Shown in pieces: positions 40,240-47,672 of a DNA stretch of 48,111 bases. How positions within the stretch are numbered: position 1 is the stretch's first letter; every line of letters starts with the position of its first letter. The notes below the pieces were generated by a model. That model ran no database searches and had not been told where the DNA came from. It saw only the letters and a program-made list of their open reading frames with translations. A program made the translations under genes and the position numbers. The DNA comes from Deltaproteobacteria bacterium. Its GTDB lineage: Bacteria > Myxococcota_A > Polyangia > JAAYKL01. The stretch spans positions 1-48,111 of the forward strand of contig JAQTNF010000020.1 of NCBI GenBank assembly GCA_028713995.1. The letters are read 5' to 3'.

Positions 40240-42246
40240 TCACTTCTCGCTGTGCATCTGCACCTCGCCCCCCGCGCGCGCGAATTCGGCCAAGGCCCAG
40301 ATCGGGAAGTAGCGCCTGTAGTTCTCGTAGTTGATGAGCGCGGTGCGGTTGAACACGCCGACCAGGGGCTCCTTGGGCCAGTCGCCGTCGTCCTGCTGCA
40401 AGCCGACGAGGAACGCGGCCGCGCGGCGCGCCGCATCGCCGTTCCCGAGCCCGGCGCGCGCGAGCGTCATGAGCGCCCATGAGGTCTGCGCGGCTCGGCT
40501 TTGGTCCGGGACGTAGCGGCCCGTGACGCAGCTTGAATGGTGCTCGCCCCAGCCGCCGTCCGGGTTCTGGCGCTCGAGGAGGAAGCGGCACGCGCGCGCG
40601 ATCTCGGGCGCGCCGTCAGGAACCCCGGCCGCCCGGAGTCCCGAGACCCCGAACCACGTGCCGTAGGTGAAGCACACGGCCCACGCGCCCTGCCAGCCGC
40701 CGTCCGGCCGCTGCTTCTTGCGCAGGAACCCGGCTCCTCTTCTGACGGCCCGGGCGATCTCCCGTTCCAGGAACCCGGGGAAGCGCACGGTGGCCCGCAC
40801 GAGCGCCTGGAGGCAGGCGGAGGTGCACTCGACATAGGAGTAGTCCACCATGATCCCGCCGAACACCTGCGAGGGATTGAGCAGCTCGAGCCAGGCCCCG
40901 CCGCGCTGTTTCTCGTACGTGGCGAAGCCGCCGTCCCGGTTCTGGAACGACAGGATGAGCCGGACGCTGTCCTTGAGCAGCTCGTCGCCGATGGGCTCTT
41001 CCGCGATGCCCTCGAGGGCCACCGCGCTCTTGAACCCCTCGGCCGTGCAGTCCGTGATCGGCCAGCCGTGCCTGCGGTCGCTGAACGGCCAGCCGCCGCG
41101 GCAGATGTGGCGGTAATGGCTGGCATCGTCGGGCAGGTCCTCCAGGATCTGGTTGTCGCGGATGAACCGATGGGCGCGCTTCAGGTGCTCCCCGCGCCGG
41201 TCCGCATGGGGCGTCGCGAGGATCGATTGCACCGCAAAAGCCGTGTCCCACAAGGCGGTGGAGTTGTAGCCGTTGAAATTGACGCCGTCCGGTCCGGTCT
41301 CGAGGTACTCCTCGAGAGCGTCGAAGCTCGTTCTCGCGCGCTCGCCACCCGGCTCGCGGAAGTGGTGCACCATGGTGTTGAGCACGCTGTTCACCGGGCC
41401 GATGTCGATGTGGTTCGTGGCGCGATCCTCGTAGTCGATGTGCTCGAGCACCTCGTCGAGGGCCCTCTTTCTCAAGGACTTCGCCCCCAGGCGCTCGAAC
41501 GCGCCCATGATGCCGCTCGCTCCCCGGAACACGCGGGTGGTCGGGAAGCGCGCATCGCTCAAAGCGACCGCGTACTTCGCGCGCGCGAAGTCGATTTCCT
41601 CGTAAGGCCGATCGTAGAGCTCCGCGCGCAGCTCGCGCACCAGATCGTCCTCGGGAACCGCGGCGCGCGTGCCGTACAGGTACGCCATGGGCAGGTACAC
41701 CTGGCGGCAGTGGCACCACAGGCGGCCCGGGTGGAACGGCGCGGCGTACGGCAGGAGCCACAGCTCCGGCAGGATGGGGCTCAGGCCCTCGTAAGGGTAG
41801 AGGTTCAGCACGGCGAGCACGAGCTTGCCCCAGCTCGCGGCGCGAAGCGCGGTCCCGTTCGCGTGGATCCACGCGCGCATCCGGACGATCCTGGAATCGT
41901 CGGGCGCAAGGCCCAAGGTGCGCAGCGCCACGTAGGAAAGGGCCGTGGTGAACATGGAGCCCGCATCCTCCGTGTGCAGCCCCACGCCGCCGTCCACGTT
42001 CTGCGCGTGCAGGAGATAACGGATCATCCCCTGCCGCCGGTCGTCCGGGATCCGCGCGCCGGTCACGCGGCAGGCGGCCACGTACATGGGCAAAAGGAAC
42101 ATGGGGCCGCCGTAGTCGCCCTGCCAGCGGCCGTCCGGCTCCTGGCGCGAGACGAGGAAGTCGAGCCCCCGCTCGATCGCGGTGCCCACGGCCGCGTCGA
42201 GGTGGGTCCCCGTCAGGGGCGTTTGCCGGTCAGCCGGCCGAGCCAT
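40240..42246 (-). CDS. oxidosqualene cyclase, cycloartenol-synthase type
   Basis: 668 residues from ATG 42246. It cyclises 2,3-oxidosqualene to a protosteryl-type sterol. The catalytic motif is DCTAE (Asp399-Cys400), not the DxDD of squalene-hopene cyclase. The second Cys that activates the Asp is Cys474 (YVECTS). Tyr327 (NGYNST), His393 and Ile397 (RHGWPITDCTAE) match the Tyr410/His477/Ile481 triad of plant cycloartenol synthase. Other sterol-cyclase segments are LWCHCRQVYLPMAYLYG and ELLNPSQVFGGIMVDYSYVE; QW repeats occur (QEPDGRWQG, QRPDGGWQG, QNPDGGWGE). The ATG overlaps the U32 gene by 34 bp. The last 15 codons, ending VQMHSEK, come from the inserted module and replace the original end. 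Confidence 0.93.
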   Translation of the reverse strand: MARPADRQTPLTGTHLDAAVGTAIERGLDFLVSRQEPDGRWQGDYGGPMFLLPMYVAACRVTGARIPDDRRQGMIRYLLHAQNVDGGVGLHTEDAGSMFTTALSYVALRTLGLAPDDSRIVRMRAWIHANGTALRAASWGKLVLAVLNLYPYEGLSPILPELWLLPYAAPFHPGRLWCHCRQVYLPMAYLYGTRAAVPEDDLVRELRAELYDRPYEEIDFARAKYAVALSDARFPTTRVFRGASGIMGAFERLGAKSLRKRALDEVLEHIDYEDRATNHIDIGPVNSVLNTMVHHFREPGGERARTSFDALEEYLETGPDGVNFNGYNSTALWDTAFAVQSILATPHADRRGEHLKRAHRFIRDNQILEDLPDDASHYRHICRGGWPFSDRRHGWPITDCTAEGFKSAVALEGIAEEPIGDELLKDSVRLILSFQNRDGGFATYEKQRGGAWLELLNPSQVFGGIMVDYSYVECTSACLQALVRATVRFPGFLEREIARAVRRGAGFLRKKQRPDGGWQGAWAVCFTYGTWFGVSGLRAAGVPDGAPEIARACRFLLERQNPDGGWGEHHSSCVTGRYVPDQSRAAQTSWALMTLARAGLGNGDAARRAAAFLVGLQQDDGDWPKEPLVGVFNRTALINYENYRRYFPIWALAEFARAGGEVQMHSEK
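40286..40362. repeat. 77-bp direct repeat, right copy (attR-like)
   Basis: Identical to 37914-37990. Here it lies inside the cyclase gene, encoding (minus strand) the segment from FNRTALINYENYRRYFPIW to ALAE. Rightward it continues into native cyclase sequence; leftward lies the 46-bp replacement tail belonging to the insert. Confidence 0.95.
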
Positions 42247-43499
42247 TGCCCCACCTTCTCCCTGGAGGTCTTGGCGTACGACTCCCACAGCCCGCCGCCG
42301 TCGATCTCGCCGAGCAGGTCGTCGTAGATAGGCTCCATCTCGCCGCGCCACGAAGGGTCGATCTTCACGGTCCGCGCGGCCCACTCGTGGCAGTAGCGGC
42401 ACTCCTCGCAGTCGAGCGCCTGGCAGCTCTGGTTGAGAAAATGATCGATGAAGCCGTCGAGCGAGCGGTTGTCGATCTGCACGGGGTTCTTTCCGCGCAG
42501 GGGGTAGAGCACGCTGGCCGTCTTGCCGAACCGCACGATCTTGTCGAACTTGAGCAGGTTCACCTTGTGCGGCTTGAAAAAGTACTTGCGCATCCTGCGT
42601 CCCGAGTAGGCGTCCTTGGCCTGCTCGCCCATCTTCTCCTCGGGGTAGGCGTAGTTCTGCACGAGATCGAGCAGGTTGCCGTCGTAGCGCCGCGCGGCGT
42701 AGGCCTTCACCCTGTCGAGCAGGATGCGGGTCGGCGTGTTGCGCTCGACGATCTTGAAGTTCTCGTAGCCGAGCGCCTCGTAGATGTGCAGATCCTCGGG
42801 GCGGATCCAGTTGGCGCGCAGGTAGTTGACCGGCTCGCGCAGGCGCAGCTCGTTGCACACCACGGAGCAGTAGTCGAGCGGGAAGCCCTTGTTGCCGCTC
42901 TGGGACGCGGCCGAGAGCGCCACGGCGTGGTTGCCGGCGATGGCGCAGTCGGTGCGGCACCAGTTGTTGACGATGAGCTGCAATTCCGTGTCGCCCGCGG
43001 CCTTGCGCATGGCCTCGAGCACGGCGAACTCGCGGTGGATGTTGACCTCGGAGACGACGATGTAGTCGGCGCCGTTGTCCACCCAGAAGCGGATCTTGCG
43101 CGGCGTGTCGGTGAAGCGGTGCGAGCTCACGCGCACCTTGAGCCGCGGGTAGCGGCGCTTGACGAGGCGCAGGAAGTACACGTTGGCCACGGTCACCGAG
43201 TCCACGCCCGCGTCGTCGAGCCACTCGAGCATGCCCTCGAGGTGGCGCTGGCCCGCCTTCGAGAACTCCGTGTTGCCCATGGAGGACGCGTTGAGCAGGT
43301 AGTTGAAGCCGATGCCACGCTCGTGGGCCTTGCCCGCGTAGCGCTTCACCACCCTGCGGTTCACCTCGGGCAGGTAGAACGACGGCCGCCCGCCGCCGAA
43401 GTAGTCCGCGGTGAGCTTCCCGTAGATCTCGTAGACGGGGTAGGGCGCGAGCCCGTCGAGCAGGGCGTCGTCGAAGTTGCATGCGACCGAGAGCTTCAT
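42213..43499 (-). CDS. peptidase U32-family (UbiU/UbiV-like) Fe-S protein
   Basis: 428 residues from ATG 43499, overlapping the DAHP synthase stop by 4 bp. U32 proteins such as UbiU/UbiV, RlhA and TrhP bind [4Fe-4S] and carry out hydroxylations without O2. Here Cys181, Cys185, Cys211 and Cys215 (CRTDC, CSVVC) form the expected cluster site in the barrel. A second Cys group, Cys359-Cys364-Cys367-Cys370 (CQALDCEECRYC), lies near the C-terminus and could hold another cluster or a metal. The protein is not clearly UbiU, UbiV or a collagenase-like protease. Its place in an operon with a sterol cyclase, a prenyl synthase and a shikimate enzyme suggests a tailoring step on an isoprenoid or quinone. 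Confidence 0.75.
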   Translation of the reverse strand: MKLSVACNFDDALLDGLAPYPVYEIYGKLTADYFGGGRPSFYLPEVNRRVVKRYAGKAHERGIGFNYLLNASSMGNTEFSKAGQRHLEGMLEWLDDAGVDSVTVANVYFLRLVKRRYPRLKVRVSSHRFTDTPRKIRFWVDNGADYIVVSEVNIHREFAVLEAMRKAAGDTELQLIVNNWCRTDCAIAGNHAVALSAASQSGNKGFPLDYCSVVCNELRLREPVNYLRANWIRPEDLHIYEALGYENFKIVERNTPTRILLDRVKAYAARRYDGNLLDLVQNYAYPEEKMGEQAKDAYSGRRMRKYFFKPHKVNLLKFDKIVRFGKTASVLYPLRGKNPVQIDNRSLDGFIDHFLNQSCQALDCEECRYCHEWAARTVKIDPSWRGEMEPIYDDLLGEIDGGGLWESYAKTSREKVGQWLGRLTGKRP

Positions 43500-44611
43500 C
43501 TTGTGATCTCCTTCGCGGGCGCCGTGCCGGCGCCGGCCGTTGAAAGGTCGAGCGCCGCGAGGAAGCGGGCGAACTCGGGCAGGTCGAGCTGCTGCTGGCT
43601 GTCGGAGCGCGCCGCGGCCGGGAAGGGGTGGACCTCCACCATGATGCCGTTGGCCCCGGCCGCGAGAGCGGCGCGGGCGAGCGCCGGGAGGATGTCCTTG
43701 CGGCCGGCCGCGTGGCTCACGTCCACGATGATGGGCAAGAAGCTCGCCTGCCGCGCGAGCGGGACCGCCGAGATGTCGAGCGTGTTGCGCGTCTGCGTCT
43801 CGAAGGTGCGGATGCCGCGCTCGCACAGGATGACCTCTGGGTTGCCCTCGGAGACCACGTACTCGGCCGACCACAGGAGCTCGCCGATGGTGGCCGCGAG
43901 CCCCCGCTTCAGGAGCACCGGCTTGCCGGCGCGGCCGACCTCGCGCCGGAGCGCGGTAGTGTGCATGTTGCGCGCGCCGATCTGGATCACGTCGGCGTGC
44001 TCGGCGACGAGCTCGACCATGCGCGTGTCCATCACCTCCGTGACCGTCGCGAGCCCGTAGCGCCTCGCCGTCGCGGACAGGATCTTGAGCCCCACCTCGC
44101 CGAGGCCCTGGAAGGCGTACGGGGACGAGCGCGGCTTGAAGGTGCCGGCGCGCAGGAGCCTCACGCCGAGCCGCGCGAGCCCAGCCGCGACCGAGTCCAT
44201 CTGCTCCTCGCTCTCCACCGCGCACGGCCCGGCGATGACCACCGGCTGCGCGCCGCCGATCTCGAGATCGCCCACGCGGACGACGAGGTCCTGCGGGCGA
44301 AAGGCCCGGCTCACGCGCAGCACGTTGCCGTCCTCGCGCTCCATGAGCGCGACCGAGGCGCGGAAGATCTCCTTGAAGAGGTGCTTCACCGTGTCGTTCG
44401 TGAACGGGCCCCGGTTGCGGTCGAGCAGGTCGTCGATCATCTTCTGCTCGCGCTCGGGCACGAAGAGCGGAACCCCGTCGCGCACCTTGACCTCGTGCAC
44501 GTGCGTCACCACGCGCGCCCGGCGATTCAGGAGCTCGAGCAGGCCGTAGTTGATCTGCTGGAGCTCGTCGCGCAGCTTCTCGAGATTCGGTTCGGGCACG
44601 AAAACCTCCAT
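43496..44611 (-). CDS. chorismate mutase-DAHP synthase fusion (3-deoxy-7-phosphoheptulonate synthase)
   Basis: 371 residues from ATG 44611. The N-terminal 95 residues form an AroQ-type chorismate mutase helix domain (LEKLRDELQQINYGLLELLNRRARVV), which in such fusions acts as a mutase and as an allosteric sensor. The rest is a type I-beta DAHP synthase that condenses phosphoenolpyruvate and erythrose 4-phosphate, the first shikimate step. Signatures are IAGPCAVES, RAGTFKPRSSPYAFQG, IQIGARNMH, KPVLLKRGLAATIGELL and VDVSHAAGRKD. The start has no clear ribosome site and lies 4 bp after the polyprenyl synthase stop, so coupling is likely. Placement inside an isoprenoid operon is unusual. Confidence 0.92.
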   Translation of the reverse strand: MEVFVPEPNLEKLRDELQQINYGLLELLNRRARVVTHVHEVKVRDGVPLFVPEREQKMIDDLLDRNRGPFTNDTVKHLFKEIFRASVALMEREDGNVLRVSRAFRPQDLVVRVGDLEIGGAQPVVIAGPCAVESEEQMDSVAAGLARLGVRLLRAGTFKPRSSPYAFQGLGEVGLKILSATARRYGLATVTEVMDTRMVELVAEHADVIQIGARNMHTTALRREVGRAGKPVLLKRGLAATIGELLWSAEYVVSEGNPEVILCERGIRTFETQTRNTLDISAVPLARQASFLPIIVDVSHAAGRKDILPALARAALAAGANGIMVEVHPFPAAARSDSQQQLDLPEFARFLAALDLSTAGAGTAPAKEITR

Positions 44612-44615
44612 GCAA

Positions 44616-45560
44616 TCACGGCGCGCGGTGCGCCGCGGTCCGGGGCGTCGCGTGCGGGATCGCACGCCCGTTCGGCCTCGGCTCGGGCATCCCCTCGATG
44701 AACTCGGCCATGGCCGCAAGCGCTCCGCCCCGCACTCCGAAGCGGGAGATCGCGGCGTGCGCCTCGGTCGACAATCGGTGCAGGTATCCGAGGCTCCGCT
44801 CGAGACCGAGCAGGGCCGGGAACGTGGACTTGCCCTGGGCCTCGTCCTTGCCCGCGGTCTTTCCCAGGGACTCGCGGCTGCCCACCACGTCGAGGACGTC
44901 GTCCGCGACCTGGAAGGCGAGCCCGATGCGATTGCCGTAGCGCGTCAGGGCCGCGAGCTCGTCCTCGTCCGCGCCGCCCAGGATGGCGCCGCAGCGGACC
45001 GCGGCCGTGATGATCGCGCCGGTCTTCATTCCGTGCGTGGTCTCGACGTCGCTCTGGCTCGCGTGCCGGTTGGTGTAGAGCGTGTCGAGCACCTGGCCGC
45101 CCACCATGCCGGCCGAGCCCGCGGCCATGGCCAGCTCGGCGAGGAGGTCGGCCGCGAGCGAGCCGCCCGCGTCGCGGTACGAGCGCGCCACGAGACCGAA
45201 GGCCTCGGTGAGGAGCGCGTCGCCGGACAGGATGGCCATGGCCTCGCCGAACGCCTTGTGGCTCGTGGGCCGGCCGCGCCGGAAGTCGTCGTTGTCCATG
45301 GCCGGCAGGTCGTCGTGGATGAGCGAGTACGTGTGGATGTATTCGATCGCGCACGCGGCCGGCAGCGGATCCGGCCCGCCCGGCGCGAACGTTTCGCAAG
45401 CCGCGAGCACGAGGACGGGTCTCACCCTCTTGCCGCCCGCGAACAGGGAGTAGCCCATGGCCTGCAGCAGGGGCGCGGGCCCGGTGCTCCTGTCGAAGAT
45501 CTCCTTCAATCCCTGCTCGGCGCGCAGCCGATACTGATCCAGGATCTCCGGGTACTGCAT
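44616..45560 (-). CDS. polyprenyl (farnesyl/geranylgeranyl) diphosphate synthase
   Basis: 314 residues from ATG 45560, with AAGGAG 6 nt upstream. It elongates allylic diphosphates with isopentenyl diphosphate. The first Asp-rich motif is HDDLPAMDNDDFRRGRPT and the second is FQVADDVLDVVGS; MGYSLFAGGKRVRPVL is the conserved substrate region. Length and motifs fit short-chain IspA-type enzymes making C15 (perhaps C20), which here would supply HpnD/HpnC. Product length cannot be settled from sequence alone. It is the first gene of the minus-strand operon leading to the cyclase and is divergent from hpnC. Confidence 0.9.
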   Translation of the reverse strand: MQYPEILDQYRLRAEQGLKEIFDRSTGPAPLLQAMGYSLFAGGKRVRPVLVLAACETFAPGGPDPLPAACAIEYIHTYSLIHDDLPAMDNDDFRRGRPTSHKAFGEAMAILSGDALLTEAFGLVARSYRDAGGSLAADLLAELAMAAGSAGMVGGQVLDTLYTNRHASQSDVETTHGMKTGAIITAAVRCGAILGGADEDELAALTRYGNRIGLAFQVADDVLDVVGSRESLGKTAGKDEAQGKSTFPALLGLERSLGYLHRLSTEAHAAISRFGVRGGALAAMAEFIEGMPEPRPNGRAIPHATPRTAAHRAP

Positions 45561-45888
45561 GGCGCTTCTCCTTGGACGGGCGCCTTGCTCCCATCCGGGA
45601 ACGACGACACGCAAGAACCCTGCCAGCGCATCCTAGAGTCGGCCCGGAGGTCCGGATCGCACGTATTCCCGCGAAGATCCTGGAGCGGCGCCGCGAGCGC
45701 GACAAGCGCAGGCCCGCCGCGAAGCATGTGCCGTCGTGCGAAAACGCACGGCAGAGATCGTCCCGCGGAGCGGGAAATCGCACCGGAATCATGAACTGCG
45801 GGCGAAAACGCGGGCGGCGCACCGTGGCACGCTTTTCGCACAAGGTTCGTACGAAGAAGTTGCGCGATCACGCGAGGAGGGCTTCGAG
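45561..45888. promoter_or_regulatory. 328-bp divergent control region with palindromes
   Basis: This gap separates the two divergent isoprenoid operons and contains no gene. It holds CGTGCG-AAAA-CGCACG (45735-45750), CCCGC-GGA-GCGGG near 45767, and a perfect 10-bp palindrome TTCGTACGAA (45846-45855) 33 bp before the hpnC start. The last is well placed for an operator. I find no convincing -35/-10 pair in either direction, so promoters here remain undefined. Confidence 0.45.
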
Positions 45889-46803
45889 ATGACGCTGGCG
45901 GTGGCGCCGTGGGCCTGTGATGAAAACCTGCTGCACGGGCAAGGCTTTGGCATCGAGGCGTCGAGGCGCTACTGCCGCGGCATGGCGCGCGGCCACTACG
46001 AGAACTTCCCGGTCGCCTTGTCCCTGTTCGACAAGGGGCAGCAGCGGGCGCTCGCGGCGATCTATGCGTTCGCGCGCACGGCCGACGATTTCGCCGATGA
46101 GAGCGGCTTCTCGGGCTTGCGCGAGCGCATGCTCGCGGACTGGGAGCGGCAGCTTCGCGCGTGCTTCGAGGGCGAGGCGACCCACCCGGTGTTCATCGCC
46201 CTGCGCGAGGCCGTCGCCGCGCACGATCTGCCCATCGAGCCGTTCCTCGATCTGCTCGACGCGTTCGTTCAGGACTGCTCGAAGACGAGCTACGCGACGT
46301 TCGACGAGGTGCTCGACTACTGCCGGAGGTCCGCGAACCCGGTGGGGCGGCTCGTGCTCAAGGTGCTCGGCGCAAAAAAGCCCGAGCTCGTCCCGTGGTC
46401 CGACCGGATCTGCACGGCGCTGCAGCTCACCAACTTCTGGCAGGACATCTCGGTCGACGCGAAGAAGAGCCGCATCTACCTGCCGGACGAGGATCTGGAG
46501 CGGTTCAAGGTCCCGGCCGCGGCCATCCTCAATCGCCGGGGCGCGCTCGGCTTCGGCCCGCTCGTGCGCTTCGAGGCGGCCCGCACCAAGGCCCTCTTCC
46601 TCGAGGGCAGGCCGCTGCTCGCGCGGGCCGGGTTCCCCGGGACGCTGTACTTCTCCGCGGTCTGGCTGGGCGGCAGGGCCGTGCTGCGCATGGTGCGCGA
46701 GGCCGGGGAGCAGGTCCTCCACCGCAGGCCCGTGCTCTGCGCGCGGTCGTTCGTTCGCGTCGCGGCCGGGGCGGGCCGCGACCGGCTCGCGGTGCTGGCA
46801 TGA
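45889..46803 (+). CDS. hpnC: squalene/phytoene-synthase family protein HpnC
   Basis: 304 residues from ATG 45889, preceded by GAGGAGG at 8 nt; an open frame upstream has no ribosome site. In the HpnCDE route, HpnC converts presqualene diphosphate to hydroxysqualene. The two Asp-rich motifs are present as ARTADDFADE (about residues 64-73) and NFWQDISVDAKKSRIYLP. Its order before HpnD with a 4-bp overlap (ATGA) is the canonical hpnC-hpnD arrangement. Distinguishing HpnC from HpnD rests on order and the C-terminal sequence pattern. Confidence 0.88.
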   Translation: MTLAVAPWACDENLLHGQGFGIEASRRYCRGMARGHYENFPVALSLFDKGQQRALAAIYAFARTADDFADESGFSGLRERMLADWERQLRACFEGEATHPVFIALREAVAAHDLPIEPFLDLLDAFVQDCSKTSYATFDEVLDYCRRSANPVGRLVLKVLGAKKPELVPWSDRICTALQLTNFWQDISVDAKKSRIYLPDEDLERFKVPAAAILNRRGALGFGPLVRFEAARTKALFLEGRPLLARAGFPGTLYFSAVWLGGRAVLRMVREAGEQVLHRRPVLCARSFVRVAAGAGRDRLAVLA

Positions 46804-47672
46804 GCGCCCCACGGCTCGCCATCGGCCACTGCCGCAACGTGCTCGAGCGCTCCGGGTCGAGCTTCGCGTCGGCGTTCCGCATTCTGCCCAAGGACCAGCG
46901 CGACGCCATGACCGCCTTCTACGCGTTCTGCCGCGAGGTGGACGACGCGGTGGACGAGGCCCCCGACAAGGCCAGCGGGCGCACACGCATCGGGGAGTGG
47001 CGTGCGAACGTGGAGCGCCTGTACCTCGGCGACTTCGCGAACCCGGTGTGCGAGGCGCTCGGGTGGGCGGTCCGCGCGTTCGGCATCCGGCGCGAGCACG
47101 TCGAGCTCGTCCTCGACGGCGTGCAGCAGGATCTCTCGTTCGCGCGCTTCGAGACGTTCGGGGAGCTGCACGAGTACTGCTATCGCGTGGCCGCGGCCGT
47201 GGGGCTCGTGTGCGTGACGGTCATGGGCGCGCAGGATTCCGAAGCGGAGCTCTACGCCGAGCTGACCGGCACCGCGGTGCAGCTCACGAACATCATCCGC
47301 GACGTGGGCGAGGACGCGGGGCTGGGACGCATCTACCTGCCGGCCGAGGATCTGCGCGCCTTCGGCGTGACCGAGCGCGACATCCTCGATCGCCGGGCCA
47401 CCCCGCAGCTGCGCGCCCTCTTCGGCTTCGAGGCCGCGCGCGCCCGGCACCTCTACGATCTCGCCGCGGCCGCGCTGCCACCCAAGGCGGGAGGGAAGCT
47501 CTTCTTCGCCGAGGCCTTGAGGGACACGTACTCCCGCCTGCTTGATCGCCTGGTCGAGAGCGATCTCGACGTGTTCGCGGATCGCGTCCGCGTGAGCAGG
47601 CTCGAGAAGCTCGGCATCGCGCTCAAGCACCGGCTGCGCGTGCCCGGGCTCCTGCGGACGGCCGAGCCGTGA
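46800..47672 (+). CDS. hpnD: presqualene diphosphate synthase HpnD
   Basis: 290 residues. HpnD joins two farnesyl diphosphates into presqualene diphosphate. The first motif is FYAFCREVDDAVDE and the second is NIIRDVGEDAGLGRIYLP, both characteristic of the head-to-head synthases. The ATG overlaps the hpnC stop by 4 bp and its own stop overlaps the next GTG by 4 bp, so the three genes form one coupled unit. It is slightly longer than average at the C-terminus (EKLGIALKHRLRVPG). Confidence 0.92.
   Translation: MSAPRLAIGHCRNVLERSGSSFASAFRILPKDQRDAMTAFYAFCREVDDAVDEAPDKASGRTRIGEWRANVERLYLGDFANPVCEALGWAVRAFGIRREHVELVLDGVQQDLSFARFETFGELHEYCYRVAAAVGLVCVTVMGAQDSEAELYAELTGTAVQLTNIIRDVGEDAGLGRIYLPAEDLRAFGVTERDILDRRATPQLRALFGFEAARARHLYDLAAAALPPKAGGKLFFAEALRDTYSRLLDRLVESDLDVFADRVRVSRLEKLGIALKHRLRVPGLLRTAEP

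Larger units (their letters stand above)
37991..40362. mobile_element. 2.37-kb inserted module flanked by cyclase-derived repeats
   Basis: The DNA from 37991 to 40285 is clearly lower in GC than its surroundings (many lines near half G+C, against about two-thirds outside) and interrupts the junction of two converging isoprenoid genes. It is bracketed by perfect 77-bp direct repeats. It carries two minus-strand genes (ATPase and DUF4276) and, at its right end, 46 bp that supply a new C-terminus and stop for the cyclase. The DUF4276 stop codon lies only 3 bp inside the left boundary. No integrase, transposase or terminal inverted repeat is present. Integration by a trans-acting recombinase or by single-crossover of a circle is inferred. 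Confidence 0.75.

Noticed and set aside
40240-42246. Annotation of the cyclase as squalene-hopene cyclase
   Set aside because: The DxDD motif is absent and DCTAE with its supporting cysteine is present; the HpnCDE neighbours alone would have misled.
40240-43482. Single 1080-codon frame covering the cyclase plus half of the next gene
   Set aside because: Upstream of the ATG at 42246 the translation is Arg/Ala/Pro noise, because the U32 gene is read in another frame there; a fusion protein is not supported.
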